54,842 nt of DNA, taken from assembly GCA_021738505.1 (NCBI GenBank), contig JAIPBW010000012.1, positions 1 to 54,842 of the forward strand, read 5' to 3'. The position numbers were made by a program, and so were the translations under genes. Each line of letters begins with the position of its first letter. The first letter of the stretch is position 1. The notes under the pieces are model-generated. The model was given only the letters and a program-made list of their open reading frames with translations. It ran no database searches and had not been told where the DNA came from. Positions 1 through 8,659 of this stretch are shown here, piece by piece. Source of the stretch: Bacteroidales bacterium (GTDB lineage: Bacteria; Bacteroidota; Bacteroidia; Bacteroidales; PWNQ01).

Positions 1-55
1 AAGGGAACTAGTCATTCATTATGGTGAAAGATATCAGCAATACATATAACACAGC

Positions 56-100
56 AGCATGCATCGCCCTCCAGCCTAAGGCTTCCGGGCGATGCATGCT
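56..100. repeat. Perfect 14-bp inverted repeat with nested hairpin
   Basis: The arms AGCATGCATCGCCC (56-69) and GGGCGATGCATGCT (87-100) are perfect reverse complements around a 17-nt loop. The loop itself holds a smaller stem, AGCCT/AGGCT (73-83). There is no T-run, so this is not a classic terminator. It looks like a REP/BIME-type intergenic palindrome, or the end of an upstream unit outside the window. Nothing else is evident in 101-236. Confidence 0.75.
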
Positions 101-236
101 CAGCAAGGAAGTTGACACAGTTTTTTGAACAATCCCTTTGATAAATATGAACACATCATCGCCATGCTCATTAACATGCAGTCAAACCCGGAAAATTGGA
201 ACCTTAAAAGAAAGTAACCGCACTTTCAATAGCAAT

Positions 237-400
237 CGGAACATACCCCCGTACATTCGTACTCTCGTACCCTCGTACCTTCGTACCTTCGTCCAATATA
301 AACAACCCCAACAAATTCTACAGATAAAAAAATTATGGCTCACAACTCACAACTCACAACTCATTACTCACAACTCACTACTCACTACTCAAAACCCACA
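237..400 (+). repeat. Short tandem repeat block (CGTAC-type, then AACTCAC-type)
   Basis: Three parts follow one another. First, degenerate 8-10 bp units of the form TTCGTAC/CTCGTAC (about 250-295). Second, a 27-bp stretch (301-327) which, read in frame, encodes NNPNKFYR and a stop, exactly the C-terminus of the four-helix-bundle protein encoded at 8015-8389. Third, ATGGCTCAC followed by degenerate 7-bp AACTCAC units (335-400). The same order occurs at 8390-8612, so this is a dispersed repeat carrying the tail of that gene. Confidence 0.8.
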
Positions 401-1813
401 ACTCATCGCTCCCTCCTCCTCACTCTCCTTCTCCTCCCGGCAGTTCTTTTCGGGCAGTTGAACAAGCTTCAGTATGAGGTTGAGGCGGGCGGGCTATATA
501 CTACGGGAGAAGAGAAAGCATTTTGGCTGCTAAGCAACAATGACGGCCGCTTTCGCCCCGGATGGAGTTCCGGATTTGCGGAGCTTAAGCTTGGCACCAA
601 AGATTATCAAAACCGCAATCTGTTTTATGATGCGGGAGCGAAAGAAGATACGACTCGTGCATTTCACCTGGACTATGGACTGAACATCATCAATACCTAC
701 AACGGAAGTAATGACTTTCAACTTTTGGAATACTTTGCCGAGGTTTCCTGGAAGGGCTTTCATCTCACTGCCGGGCCGCAAAAGAAAAGCTTCGGTGTTC
801 AATACGATCCGCTTTCCTCGGGTGGCTTTCTCTACAGCCGGAACGCCAGACCTATTCCCGAAATCGCTGTTTCTTTGGATTATATATCCATTCCTTACAC
901 CTTCGGTTTACTGGAGATAAAAGGGTATCTTTCCCATGGTTGGTTTGAAAAAGACCGCCATATCGAGCGACCGTATTATCATCATAAAAATCTGTATGGC
1001 CGCTTAGGCCAAAAAAAATGGCCGGTATTTATTGAGTACGGCTTTCATCATTTTGCACAGTGGGGCGGCATTTCACCGGATAAAGGAAACCTGTTCCGGG
1101 ACTGGGAAGATGTGTATACCATGTTCATTGCCACCAGCGGCGAGACGTTTGAAACCATCAATGCCTACGGCAACCATCTGGGCTCCCAAAATCTTAAGAT
1201 CACATATCAGGCGAAAGATTTTTCCGTTGAAGCTTTCTGGCAAACGATCTTTGAAGATGGCTCCGGAAAAAGAATGAAAAATATTAAGGACGGACTCTGG
1301 GGTATTAATTTCCACAGAAACAAAGAAAATGCGTTCATCCAAAATGTCACCTGGGAGTTTATGCACACCCTGCATCAAAGCGGACGCTACCACATGATCG
1401 ACAGCGTTATAAAAGGGGGAAACGATAACTATTTCAACAACGGACTTACATACAACAGCGGCTGGACCTATCACGGGTATATTATTGGTACGCCCTTTAT
1501 CACTTCGCCCAACCTTTTACCTACGAACCAGGGAACAAGAAACAACCGTGTAATCATGCACCATGTAGGTCTGAATGGTCATATCACAGAAGACCTCTCC
1601 TATCGAACGCTATTTTCTTTTTCAAAAAATTACGGCACTTATGCCAATCCTTTAGAGCCTGTAAGACGTCAGTTTTCTTTTCTTTTTCAAACAGAATATA
1701 CCTTATCGAAAGGCTGGCATATAAATGCCGCTGTTGCCAGTGATCATGGCGATCTCTTTAAGTCAAAATGGTCGGCTATGGTTTCTATTGCAAAAACCGG
1801 AATGTTCAGGTAA
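335..1813 (+). CDS. Wzi-like outer-membrane protein (capsule assembly Wzi family)
   Basis: The 492-residue protein is predicted to be an outer-membrane beta-barrel of the Wzi family, which in Escherichia coli helps retain capsule at the cell surface. Its mature start (about residue 41, QLNKLQYEVEAGG) and the nearby FWLLSNNDGRF are typical of Bacteroidota Wzi homologues, as are the YLSHGWF and FHHFAQWGG segments. A hydrophobic signal segment (LLLTLLLLPAVLFG) lies at about residues 27-40. The only ATG before it is at 335, inside the AACTCAC tandem repeat, so the first roughly 25 residues are repeat-encoded (MAHNSQLTTHYSQ...). The start is therefore uncertain: a repeat insertion may have supplied it. 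No capsule genes adjoin it. Length fits the family. Family call about 0.85, start about 0.6. Confidence 0.8.
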   Translation: MAHNSQLTTHYSQLTTHYSKPTTHRSLLLTLLLLPAVLFGQLNKLQYEVEAGGLYTTGEEKAFWLLSNNDGRFRPGWSSGFAELKLGTKDYQNRNLFYDAGAKEDTTRAFHLDYGLNIINTYNGSNDFQLLEYFAEVSWKGFHLTAGPQKKSFGVQYDPLSSGGFLYSRNARPIPEIAVSLDYISIPYTFGLLEIKGYLSHGWFEKDRHIERPYYHHKNLYGRLGQKKWPVFIEYGFHHFAQWGGISPDKGNLFRDWEDVYTMFIATSGETFETINAYGNHLGSQNLKITYQAKDFSVEAFWQTIFEDGSGKRMKNIKDGLWGINFHRNKENAFIQNVTWEFMHTLHQSGRYHMIDSVIKGGNDNYFNNGLTYNSGWTYHGYIIGTPFITSPNLLPTNQGTRNNRVIMHHVGLNGHITEDLSYRTLFSFSKNYGTYANPLEPVRRQFSFLFQTEYTLSKGWHINAAVASDHGDLFKSKWSAMVSIAKTGMFR

Positions 1814-1864
1814 ATTCCTCTGGTTTCTGATCTACACTGCTTTAAAATTTCACAGACAAATCAC

Positions 1865-1905
1865 CAGCCAAATTCACAGACATTCTGTTAATTTGGCTGT
1901 TTTTT
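1865..1905 (+). terminator. Rho-independent terminator of the Wzi-like gene
   Basis: The arms CAGCCAAATT (1865-1874) and AATTTGGCTG (1890-1899) pair perfectly. An inner stem ACAGA/TCTGT forms in the loop, and a run of six T follows. It lies 52 bp after the stop codon of the Wzi-like gene. Confidence 0.9.
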
Positions 1906-1993
1906 ATGAACCAAGTGAATGGACGGTTTGTTATTAGCTATGATAAGCCCGTTTGAAAAAATTTTCATACGTGATAGCCTTAAACACACGAGA

Positions 1994-2360
1994 AAATGAT
2001 TAAATGGGCTGGGCGATTTGGATAATGCAAAGAAAACAATGTCATTAATTGTCATTAGTTGTCATTGATGGTCATTGGTTGTCATTATGGTCATTTATGG
2101 TTATTATTTATACTTCTGTGTTCGGCAGCTGTCAAATATAACCATCTCAGAAAGCCCTGAAGTAAATGACTTAGAATATAGTAAAGCAAAATGACGCGCG
2201 AAGCGCAAATGACCTTGGTGAAACAGAAAAAGGTTTCACAAGTTAAATTAAAATGACATCTGTCGCAAGACGGATAAATGACGCGAAGCAAATGACAGTA
2301 AGAGATAAAAGCAAGAAAACATAATAATGATATTATCAATATTTTGAAAAATTTAACCAT
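1994..2360 (+). repeat. Dispersed element A, copy 1, with 10-bp GTCATT units
   Basis: This is one of three long copies of the same intergenic element (others at 16718-17126, inverted, and 45587-45866). It begins near AATGATTAAA and carries units starting with GTCATT at 2041, 2051, 2061, 2071, 2081 and 2090. A conserved core follows (TCTCAGAAAGCCCTGAAGTA, then GCGCGAAGCGC). The end is an AT-rich stretch, ATTTTGAAAAATTTAACCAT. This copy also holds a small hairpin, GTGAAAC...GTTTCAC (2218-2239), shared with 14522-14542. It fills most of the gap before sucA and probably contains or abuts its promoter. The hydrophobic open frame on its minus strand is considered spurious. Confidence 0.85.
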
Positions 2361-2382
2361 CTGAATTCACAGATAATAACTT

Positions 2383-5181
2383 ATGGATAATCATTCTTAT
2401 ATAAACAATGCTGATCCGGCATGGATTGAGCAACAATATCAGCGCTATCTGCAGGATCCTGAGTCGGTAGAAAAAAGCTGGCAGCATTTTTTCCGGGGCT
2501 TTGAGTTTGCACAGAAGGAATACCCTGTCAGTCAGGGGGAACTTGAGATACCCTCGGAGTTTAAGGTTATGAACCTGATCTCGGACTACCGTTCCCGCGG
2601 TCACCTGTTCACCAAAACCAATCCTGTGCGAAGCCGCCGCCAATACAGTCCTGATCTGGACTTTCATAATTTCGATCTTAACGATGAAGACCTGGAAAAG
2701 CAGTTTCAGGCCGGCGCGGAACTCGGCATTGGCAAGGCCCGTTTAAAAGATATTATTCAATATCTGGAAGACACCTATTGCCAGTCCATTGGATCGGAAT
2801 ATATGTTCATCAGGAAAAATGAGATCACTCAATGGCTGCGACAGAAGATCGAGTCGAACCGCAATCAGCCGGATTTTTCCACGGAGGAAAAGAAACGCAT
2901 TTTAGACAAGCTGAGCAAAGCCGTATTTTTTGAAAAATTCATCCACAAAAAGTTTCCCGGGCAAAAACGTTTTTCCCTGGAAGGAGCTGAATCGCTGATC
3001 CCTGCCTTGGATGCCGTTATTGAGCATGGTGCCGAGCTGGGCAATCGGGAGTATGTGATAGGCATGGCGCACCGCGGCCGGCTGAATGTTTTAACAAATA
3101 TCTTAAAGAAATCTTATCAGGAAGTATTTACCGAATTCGAAGGCAAGGAATATGACGAAGCGGCTTTGTTGGGAGATGTCAAGTATCACCTGGGATATAC
3201 TTCTGAGCGGAACACAGAAAAAGGACAGTCTGTTAAACTCACCCTTGCTCCTAACCCGTCGCACCTGGAATCTGTAGACCCGGTAGTGCAGGGTATTGTG
3301 CGGGCCCGCATTGATCATTTGTATCAGGGAGACAGCAGTAAAATCACGCCTATCCTTATCCATGGAGACGCATCCATCTCCGGTCAGGGTATTATTTATG
3401 AAATAGCTCAGATGTCAGAGCTTCAGGGCTATTCCACAGGAGGAACGATACATCTGGTGATCAACAATCAATTGGGATTCACAACCAACTACCTGGACGG
3501 AAGGTCCAGCACCTATTCCACGGATGTGGCCAAAATCACCCAGTCACCCGTATTTCACGTTAACGGCGATGATGTGGAAGCTGTTACTCATACGATCAAA
3601 CTGGCCATGGAATTCCGTGAGAAGTTCGGAAAAGACGTCTTTGTTGATCTGCTGTGCTACCGGAAATACGGTCATAATGAAAGCGATGAACCTCGCTTTA
3701 CGCAACCTATACTTTACAAGACCATCGCCAAACACCCCGACCCTTACCAGATATATAAGGAACATTTATCCGGACAAAATCTGATCAATGAATCGGATGT
3801 TAAATCGTTGGAAGACTCCTTTAAAGACAAGCTGGAGGAAAACCTTGAAAAGTCAAAAGAAATAGAAAAGGCTCATATCAGTTCATTTCTGGAAAAGACC
3901 TGGTCGGATATCCGCCGGGCAGAGCCCAAAGACTTTCAGCAGTCCCCGGATACGGGGGTAAAACAGGAAGTACTTAAAGACATTGCAACAAAGATCAGTG
4001 ATGTTCCGGAAGATAAAAAACTCTTCCGCAAAATCGTCAAGCTGCAAGAAGAACGCCGCAAAATGGTAGAAGAAAAAGATGCTATTGACTGGGGAATGGC
4101 TGAGTTATTGGCGTATGGTTCCTTACTCAGGGAAAACATTCCCATACGACTCAGCGGTCAGGATACGGAGCGGGGCACCTTTTCGCACCGCCATGCGGTT
4201 ATGAAAGTAGAAAATTCGGAGGAAAAACATATCCCGTTGAACCATCTTGATTCCGGTCAGGCACCTTTTGAAATTTACAATTCGCCCCTGTCGGAATACG
4301 GCGTTTTGGGATTCGAATATGGATATTCGCTTACTTCACCTCATACGCTTACCATCTGGGAGGCGCAATTCGGCGACTTTAACAATGGCGGTCAGGTAAT
4401 CATCGACCAGTTTATCACCAGCGCCGAAGAGAAATGGAATGTAATGAATGATCTGGTGTTGTTGCTGCCTCACGGCTATGAAGGCCAGGGGCCGGAGCAC
4501 TCTTCCGCTCGCATGGAGCGTTTTTTGAGTATGGCAGCGGAAAACAACATACAGATTGCCAATATCACTACTCCGGCCAACTTTTTCCATATCCTACGAC
4601 GTCAATTAAAACGGGATTTTCGTAAGCCCCTGGTTATCTTTACACCCAAGAGCTTACTGCGGCATCCCCAGGTCGTTTCCCCTTTAAAAGACTTCACCAG
4701 CGGAGGTTTCAGGGAGGTTATTGACGATCCGCAGACAGAGCCGGAAAAAGTTAAAAAAGTCGTGCTTGTATCCGGGAAGCTGTATTATGAGCTTATGGAT
4801 CACAAAAAGGAAAAGCAAGCCGAAGACACGGCCATTGTGCGTCTGGAACAAATCTATCCTTTGCCATATAACCAACTGGCGGAGATCATTCATAAATATA
4901 AAAATGCCAAAGACTGGATCTGGGCACAGGAAGAACCCGGTAATATGGGAGCCTGGCAGTTTATCCGGCGGAACTTTACCGACGTAAAACTGCGGCCTGT
5001 GACACGGCCTGACAGTGGAAGTCCGGCCACAGGATCATCAAAGTTTCACAAAATCAGACAGGAAAAAATTATTACGAAAGTATTTGGAGAATGCGATTGC
5101 GACCGCGTGAACAAAGAATGCAGGATGATCTGCGCTCAGCGGGAAGAACTCATAGAAATGGAAAAAAGAGGAGAAATTTAA
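2383..5181 (+). CDS. sucA: 2-oxoglutarate dehydrogenase E1 component
   Basis: This thiamine-diphosphate enzyme decarboxylates 2-oxoglutarate and passes the succinyl group to the lipoyl arm of E2 in the TCA cycle. The 932-residue length is normal for the family. The N-terminus (residues 8-32, ending EKSWQHFF) matches the E1o helical arm that binds E2. The sequence GMAHRGRLNVL, the HGDASISGQG TPP/Mg site, YRKYGHNESDEP and the SGQDTERGTFSHRHAV segment of the transketolase-like domain are all present and intact. The start at 2383 is favoured because it gives the standard N-terminus. sucB follows after 23 bp, so the two form an operon. No E3 (lpd) gene is in the window. Confidence 0.97.
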   Translation: MDNHSYINNADPAWIEQQYQRYLQDPESVEKSWQHFFRGFEFAQKEYPVSQGELEIPSEFKVMNLISDYRSRGHLFTKTNPVRSRRQYSPDLDFHNFDLNDEDLEKQFQAGAELGIGKARLKDIIQYLEDTYCQSIGSEYMFIRKNEITQWLRQKIESNRNQPDFSTEEKKRILDKLSKAVFFEKFIHKKFPGQKRFSLEGAESLIPALDAVIEHGAELGNREYVIGMAHRGRLNVLTNILKKSYQEVFTEFEGKEYDEAALLGDVKYHLGYTSERNTEKGQSVKLTLAPNPSHLESVDPVVQGIVRARIDHLYQGDSSKITPILIHGDASISGQGIIYEIAQMSELQGYSTGGTIHLVINNQLGFTTNYLDGRSSTYSTDVAKITQSPVFHVNGDDVEAVTHTIKLAMEFREKFGKDVFVDLLCYRKYGHNESDEPRFTQPILYKTIAKHPDPYQIYKEHLSGQNLINESDVKSLEDSFKDKLEENLEKSKEIEKAHISSFLEKTWSDIRRAEPKDFQQSPDTGVKQEVLKDIATKISDVPEDKKLFRKIVKLQEERRKMVEEKDAIDWGMAELLAYGSLLRENIPIRLSGQDTERGTFSHRHAVMKVENSEEKHIPLNHLDSGQAPFEIYNSPLSEYGVLGFEYGYSLTSPHTLTIWEAQFGDFNNGGQVIIDQFITSAEEKWNVMNDLVLLLPHGYEGQGPEHSSARMERFLSMAAENNIQIANITTPANFFHILRRQLKRDFRKPLVIFTPKSLLRHPQVVSPLKDFTSGGFREVIDDPQTEPEKVKKVVLVSGKLYYELMDHKKEKQAEDTAIVRLEQIYPLPYNQLAEIIHKYKNAKDWIWAQEEPGNMGAWQFIRRNFTDVKLRPVTRPDSGSPATGSSKFHKIRQEKIITKVFGECDCDRVNKECRMICAQREELIEMEKRGEI

Positions 5182-5204
5182 TTCAGAAATATAACTAAGT
5201 AATC

Positions 5205-6551
5205 ATGATAGAAGTTAAAGTGCCCAGCCCGGGCGAAAGCATAACACAAGTACAACTAGCCAGTTGGCTTGTAAAAGACGGCGCTTATGTTGAAAAAGAT
5301 GACGAAGTTGCAGAAATTGACTCGGATAAAGCAACGCTGAGTATCAGCGCTGAAGAATCCGGAAAGATAGAACTTATTGCCGGTGAAGGTGATACGCTAG
5401 AGGTCGGTGCTGTAGTGGCCAAAATCGACACCGAGGCCGAAGCACCCAAAAAAGAAGAAAAAGCTCCCGAAAAAAACGCCCCGGCTCAACCACAAGAAAA
5501 AGAAGAAGAAGCTACTGATGCGGAGAAAAGTAAAAACACTGCAAAATCCGAAGAACCAGGTCAAACAAAGCCAAAGGAAGACAGCAAACAAGAACCGACG
5601 GAAAAAGACACCCAAACTGAGGATCATTCTTCCGGTCTTCACGTTCAAATAACGCCCCTGGCTCAGCAAATCCTTCAGGAGAAAGGAATTGATGAGAATG
5701 AACTTAAAGACTCCATCAAATCCATGCGAATAAGCCGGTCAGAATTAGAATCGGCTATCGAACACACCGGTTCTGCGGCTCAACAACCTAAAACCGCTCA
5801 AACCAGTTTATGGAACGGTGAAAGGGAAACCAAACGGGAAAAGATGAGCACTTTGCGCCAGAAAATAACTGAGCGTCTGGTATCCGTCAAAAACGAAACA
5901 GCCATGTTAACCACGTTTAACGAGGTCAACATGGAGCCTGTGATGCAGTTGCGTAAAAAATATAAAGAAGAATTTGTGGAAAAATACGGACTTAAACCCG
6001 GGCTAATGTCGTTTTTCACAATGGCTTCCGCTCAGGCTTTGCAGCATTTTCCGTATATTAATGCTCAATTGGACGGGGAAGAAATTATCTATCATCAGTA
6101 TGCCGATATTGGCATCGCAGTGAGCGCTCCCAAAGGACTTATGGTACCTGTGCTGCGTGATGCTCAGGATATGAGCCTGGCAGAAATCGAAGGACAGATA
6201 AAAGAAAAAGCCGGGAAAGCCAGAAAAGGAAAGTTGTCGCTTGACGAAATGAGCGGAGGTACTTTCACCATTACGAACGGTGGTGTTTTCGGGTCTATGT
6301 TGTCCACACCGATCATCAATCCGCCACAAAGCGCCATTTTGGGAATGCACAATATACAAGAGCGTCCGGTTGCTGTCGATGGCAAAGTAGAGATCAAACC
6401 TATGATGTATATTGCTTTAAGCTACGATCACCGAATTGTAGACGGGAAAGACTCGGTATCGTTTTTGGTAAAAATCAAGGAATTGCTTGAAAACCCTGTG
6501 AACATGCTTTTTAACGGAACGGATCCTGAAAAAGCTTTAATGGGATTATAA
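5205..6551 (+). CDS. sucB: Dihydrolipoamide succinyltransferase (2-oxoglutarate dehydrogenase E2)
   Basis: This is the E2 core of the 2-oxoglutarate dehydrogenase complex, transferring succinyl from lipoate to CoA. The lipoyl domain spans about residues 1-76 with the lipoylated lysine in DSDKA (K42). A flexible, Lys/Glu/Pro-rich charged linker runs from about 78 to 145. The E3-binding domain (about 150-190) is recognisable by [15 protein letters not shown], but its last part is divergent. The catalytic acyltransferase domain fills about 210-448 and ends with the active-site motif DHRIVDG (His409, Asp413). At 448 residues with a single lipoyl domain it is of normal size. It lies 23 bp after sucA and is followed by a strong terminator. 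Confidence 0.96.
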   Translation: MIEVKVPSPGESITQVQLASWLVKDGAYVEKDDEVAEIDSDKATLSISAEESGKIELIAGEGDTLEVGAVVAKIDTEAEAPKKEEKAPEKNAPAQPQEKEEEATDAEKSKNTAKSEEPGQTKPKEDSKQEPTEKDTQTEDHSSGLHVQITPLAQQILQEKGIDENELKDSIKSMRISRSELESAIEHTGSAAQQPKTAQTSLWNGERETKREKMSTLRQKITERLVSVKNETAMLTTFNEVNMEPVMQLRKKYKEEFVEKYGLKPGLMSFFTMASAQALQHFPYINAQLDGEEIIYHQYADIGIAVSAPKGLMVPVLRDAQDMSLAEIEGQIKEKAGKARKGKLSLDEMSGGTFTITNGGVFGSMLSTPIINPPQSAILGMHNIQERPVAVDGKVEIKPMMYIALSYDHRIVDGKDSVSFLVKIKELLENPVNMLFNGTDPEKALMGL

Positions 6552-6570
6552 TATAAGAAATCATAGACAT

Positions 6571-6601
6571 AAAAAAACCCGGAGTTGATCCGGGTTTTTT
6601 T
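6571..6601. terminator. Bidirectional terminator between sucB and the peroxiredoxin gene
   Basis: The stem CCCGG (6578-6582)/CCGGG (6590-6594) has a 7-nt loop and is flanked by seven A on the left and seven T on the right. It therefore works for sucB on the plus strand and for the convergent peroxiredoxin gene on the minus strand. Confidence 0.93.
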
Positions 6602-6616
6602 ATGTTATAATCTGTT

Positions 6617-7264
6617 TTATAACTCTTTGTGACAGAACCACCAATCAAAGCAATCTTTGTTGTTGCGACGTTTTTCTGCTTCTTTTTCAGTAGCAGCCGG
6701 CGGAATAATCACGCGGTCTTTAAGGATTTCGTTATTTGGCCAGTTTTCCGGTAAGGCCACTTTATTTTCTTCATGCACCTGCAATGCTTTTAATGCACGC
6801 AATACTTCATCGACCTGACGTCCGATTTCCTGTGGATAATAAATGGATAAACGGATTTTTCCTTCCGGATCAATAATAAATACCGCGCGAACCGTATTGG
6901 TACCTTTTTCCGGAGCAATCATACCCATTTTCTTGGATACGAGACCCATTTCATCAGCAATGATGGGAAATGGAATTTCCACATCCAATTTTTCTTTGAT
7001 CCATTCGGTCCATTTGATATGCGAAAATACCTGGTCAACGGAGAGACCCAGCAATTCAGCATTTAAATCATCAAACTGCTTTTTGCGGTTAGCAAAAGCT
7101 ACAAATTCGGTTGTACAAACAGGAGTAAAGTCTCCCGGGTGACTGAACAAGATTAACCATTTTCCCTTGTAATCTTCAGGTAAATTCTTGGGTCCGTGTG
7201 TGGTATTCACCTTCATTTCGGGAAATTTGTCTCCTAATAAGGGCATTCCTTGATTTTCTTCCAT
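6617..7264 (-). CDS. Peroxiredoxin (Prx6-type alkyl hydroperoxide reductase)
   Basis: This cytosolic thiol peroxidase reduces hydrogen peroxide and organic hydroperoxides. The peroxidatic cysteine is Cys50 in FTPVCTTEF. Two further cysteines near the C-terminus (DCFDWWFC) recall the archaeal-type Prx6 proteins that use a C-terminal resolving cysteine. The 215-residue protein starts at [11 protein letters not shown] (ATG at 7264-7262). The open frame extends upstream to 7378, but that extension reads as translated intergenic sequence (hydrophobic, AT-rich) and is not part of family members. The gene converges on sucB with a shared terminator. Electron donor unknown. Confidence 0.93.
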   Translation of the reverse strand: MEENQGMPLLGDKFPEMKVNTTHGPKNLPEDYKGKWLILFSHPGDFTPVCTTEFVAFANRKKQFDDLNAELLGLSVDQVFSHIKWTEWIKEKLDVEIPFPIIADEMGLVSKKMGMIAPEKGTNTVRAVFIIDPEGKIRLSIYYPQEIGRQVDEVLRALKALQVHEENKVALPENWPNNEILKDRVIIPPAATEKEAEKRRNNKDCFDWWFCHKEL

Positions 7265-7460
7265 AGTATAATAAATTTTAAATGTTAATAATTTCGTAAT
7301 ATAGAGAAACAGCAAAAAATTTAAAATGTTCACTAAAAATTTACAAGCCAAAACAACAACTAACATACTGAATACCAAAACACAATAATGCTTTTACCTG
7401 CCCCATAACTATCATTACATGCTGATATAACTTAAGTCATAAAAATTATCCGGGAATAAC

Positions 7461-7492
7461 TTGTTGACTTATTGATATTTTTATTAATTTTG
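7461..7492 (+). promoter_or_regulatory. Candidate sigma-ABfr-type promoter of the HPt gene
   Basis: A -33-like TTGTTG (7461-7466) is followed after 18 nt by TAATTTTG (7485-7492), which fits the Bacteroidota -7 consensus TAnnTTTG. It lies 20 bp before the start codon at 7513. Motif match only. Confidence 0.6.
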
Positions 7493-7512
7493 ATATTAAA
7501 GAAGAACCTACT

Positions 7513-7878
7513 ATGGACGAAAAATTATACAACCTCGACTCTTTATATAAACTCCTTAATCAGGACGCTGAAGAAGTACAGGAGATGGTACACATGTTTA
7601 TAGAAATAGCTCCTGCCACGCTTTCAGAAATGGAAGAAGCTTATGATGAAGAAAACTTTGAAGAATTAGGTAAACTTGCCCATAAGTTTAAAGGCAATCT
7701 TCGACTGTTGAATATCCATTCCCTTGAAGATACGATACTCAATCTGGAAAAATACAGCAAGGAAAACCGTAATCTGGACGAGATCAAGAGATTAATGGAT
7801 AAACTCGAAACCACCCTGCCAAAAGTCATTGAGCAATTAAAAGCCAATGAACTTCAAAATGCAGAAAGGTCAAAATAA
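7513..7878 (+). CDS. HPt-domain phosphotransfer protein (orphan)
   Basis: The 121-residue, entirely alpha-helical acidic protein matches the histidine phosphotransfer domain that relays phosphate between response-regulator receivers in multistep phosphorelays. The phospho-acceptor is His57 in LAHKFKGNLRLL, which aligns with the AHxLKG signature. No histidine kinase or response regulator adjoins it, so its partners are encoded elsewhere. It is preceded by a good candidate promoter and followed by a tandem-repeat block, so it is probably monocistronic. Confidence 0.85.
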   Translation: MDEKLYNLDSLYKLLNQDAEEVQEMVHMFIEIAPATLSEMEEAYDEENFEELGKLAHKFKGNLRLLNIHSLEDTILNLEKYSKENRNLDEIKRLMDKLETTLPKVIEQLKANELQNAERSK

Positions 7879-7900
7879 TTATTTGGTCTTTGCGTCTCGT

Positions 7901-7980
7901 TAGTGCGAGTTGGCGGGCCGATGGTACGAAAGTACGATGGTACGAAGAAAGCGGCGAGTAGTGAGTTGTGAGTAGTGAGT
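7901..7980 (+). repeat. Short tandem repeat block, left type (GTACGA then GTGAGT units)
   Basis: Degenerate units of GTGCGA/GTACGA with spacers (7901-7946) lead into GTGAGT/GTAGTGAGT units (7956-7980). This is the inverse complement in order and sequence of the block at 8399-8500, so the two flank the four-helix-bundle gene as imperfect inverted repeats. A related block in the same orientation is at 10353-10538. Confidence 0.8.
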
Positions 7981-8014
7981 AAAAAGAAAATAATAGTTTT
8001 TTAAAGAGAGAGGA

Positions 8015-8389
8015 ATGGCTCAAATTAGTAGCTTCAAAGACTTAATTGTCTTCCAGAAGGCGTACAAGCTTTCTATGGAAATTTTCGAGTTTACAAAAAC
8101 CTTTCCCAAGGAGGAAAAATACGCCCTGACGGATCAGATAAGACGATCCTCACGTTCAATCTGTGCAAACATTGCTGAATCCTGGGCAAAAAAGCATTAC
8201 ATCAAAGCTTTTGTAAACAAACTGACGGATTCACTTGGTGAAGAATATGAGACCGAAACCTGGCTTGATTATGCAAAAGACTGTAAATATATTGACTCTA
8301 AAATACATCAACGACTTATGAGGGAATATGACGAAGTACGAAAAATGCTCATTTCCATGATAAACAATCCCAACAAATTCTACAGATAA
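8015..8389 (+). CDS. Four-helix-bundle protein (23S rRNA intervening-sequence/bAvd-like family)
   Basis: The 124-residue protein belongs to the family first seen inside 23S rRNA intervening sequences and also related to the accessory variability protein of diversity-generating retroelements. Family features visible are FKDLIVFQKAYKLS at the N-terminus, FPKEEKYALTDQIRRSSRSI, and NIAESWAKK in the third helix. A purine-rich ribosome site (AGAGAGAGGA) precedes the ATG at 8015. It is flanked by inverted tandem-repeat blocks, and its last eight codons recur at 301-327 and 8507-8533, as if the gene's 3' end has been copied. No reverse transcriptase or variable repeat is near, so a DGR role is not supported. 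Function of stand-alone members is unknown. Confidence 0.9.
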   Translation: MAQISSFKDLIVFQKAYKLSMEIFEFTKTFPKEEKYALTDQIRRSSRSICANIAESWAKKHYIKAFVNKLTDSLGEEYETETWLDYAKDCKYIDSKIHQRLMREYDEVRKMLISMINNPNKFYR

Positions 8390-8612
8390 AAAAATTATGA
8401 CTCACAACTCATTACTCACAACTCATCTCTCTCTTCTCACTTACATTCGTACTCTCGTACTTTCGTACATTCGTACTCTCGTACCTTCGTACTTCCGCCC
8501 AATATAAACAACCCCAACAAACTCCACAGATAAAAAAATTATGGCTCACAACTCACCTCTCACAACTCACTTACTTTCGCACCCTCGCATCATCGTTATA
8601 TCACACAACTCC
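8390..8612 (+). repeat. Short tandem repeat block, right type, one and a half repeat units
   Basis: After the stop of the four-helix-bundle gene come ACTCACAACTC units (8399-8426) and then TTCGTAC/CTCGTAC units (8443-8491). A second, slightly mutated copy of the gene's last codons follows (8507-8533, reading NNPNKLHR then stop), then ATGGCTCAC with more AACTCAC units (8541-8570) and TTCGCACCCTCGCA units. The block repeats the layout at 237-400. Confidence 0.8.
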
Positions 8613-8659
8613 TTTCTATAAAATACAACCTGGTTTAAAATATTTCCTATATTTGTACC

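Noticed and set aside
138-461. Plus-strand open frame overlapping the Wzi-like start
   Set aside because: It runs through the tandem repeats in another frame (Thr/Ser/Gln-rich) and overlaps the real gene.
2091-2360. Hydrophobic open frame on the minus strand of element A copy 1 (similar one at 45659-45847)
   Set aside because: The two frames share residues only because the DNA repeat is shared; copy 2 does not keep the frame. Composition follows the repeat, and no ribosome site is seen.
7265-7378. Upstream extension of the peroxiredoxin frame
   Set aside because: Translated AT-rich leader; family members begin at the MEENQG position.
8015-8389. Diversity-generating retroelement
   Set aside because: A bAvd-like fold alone is not enough: no reverse transcriptase, template repeat or variable repeat was found nearby.
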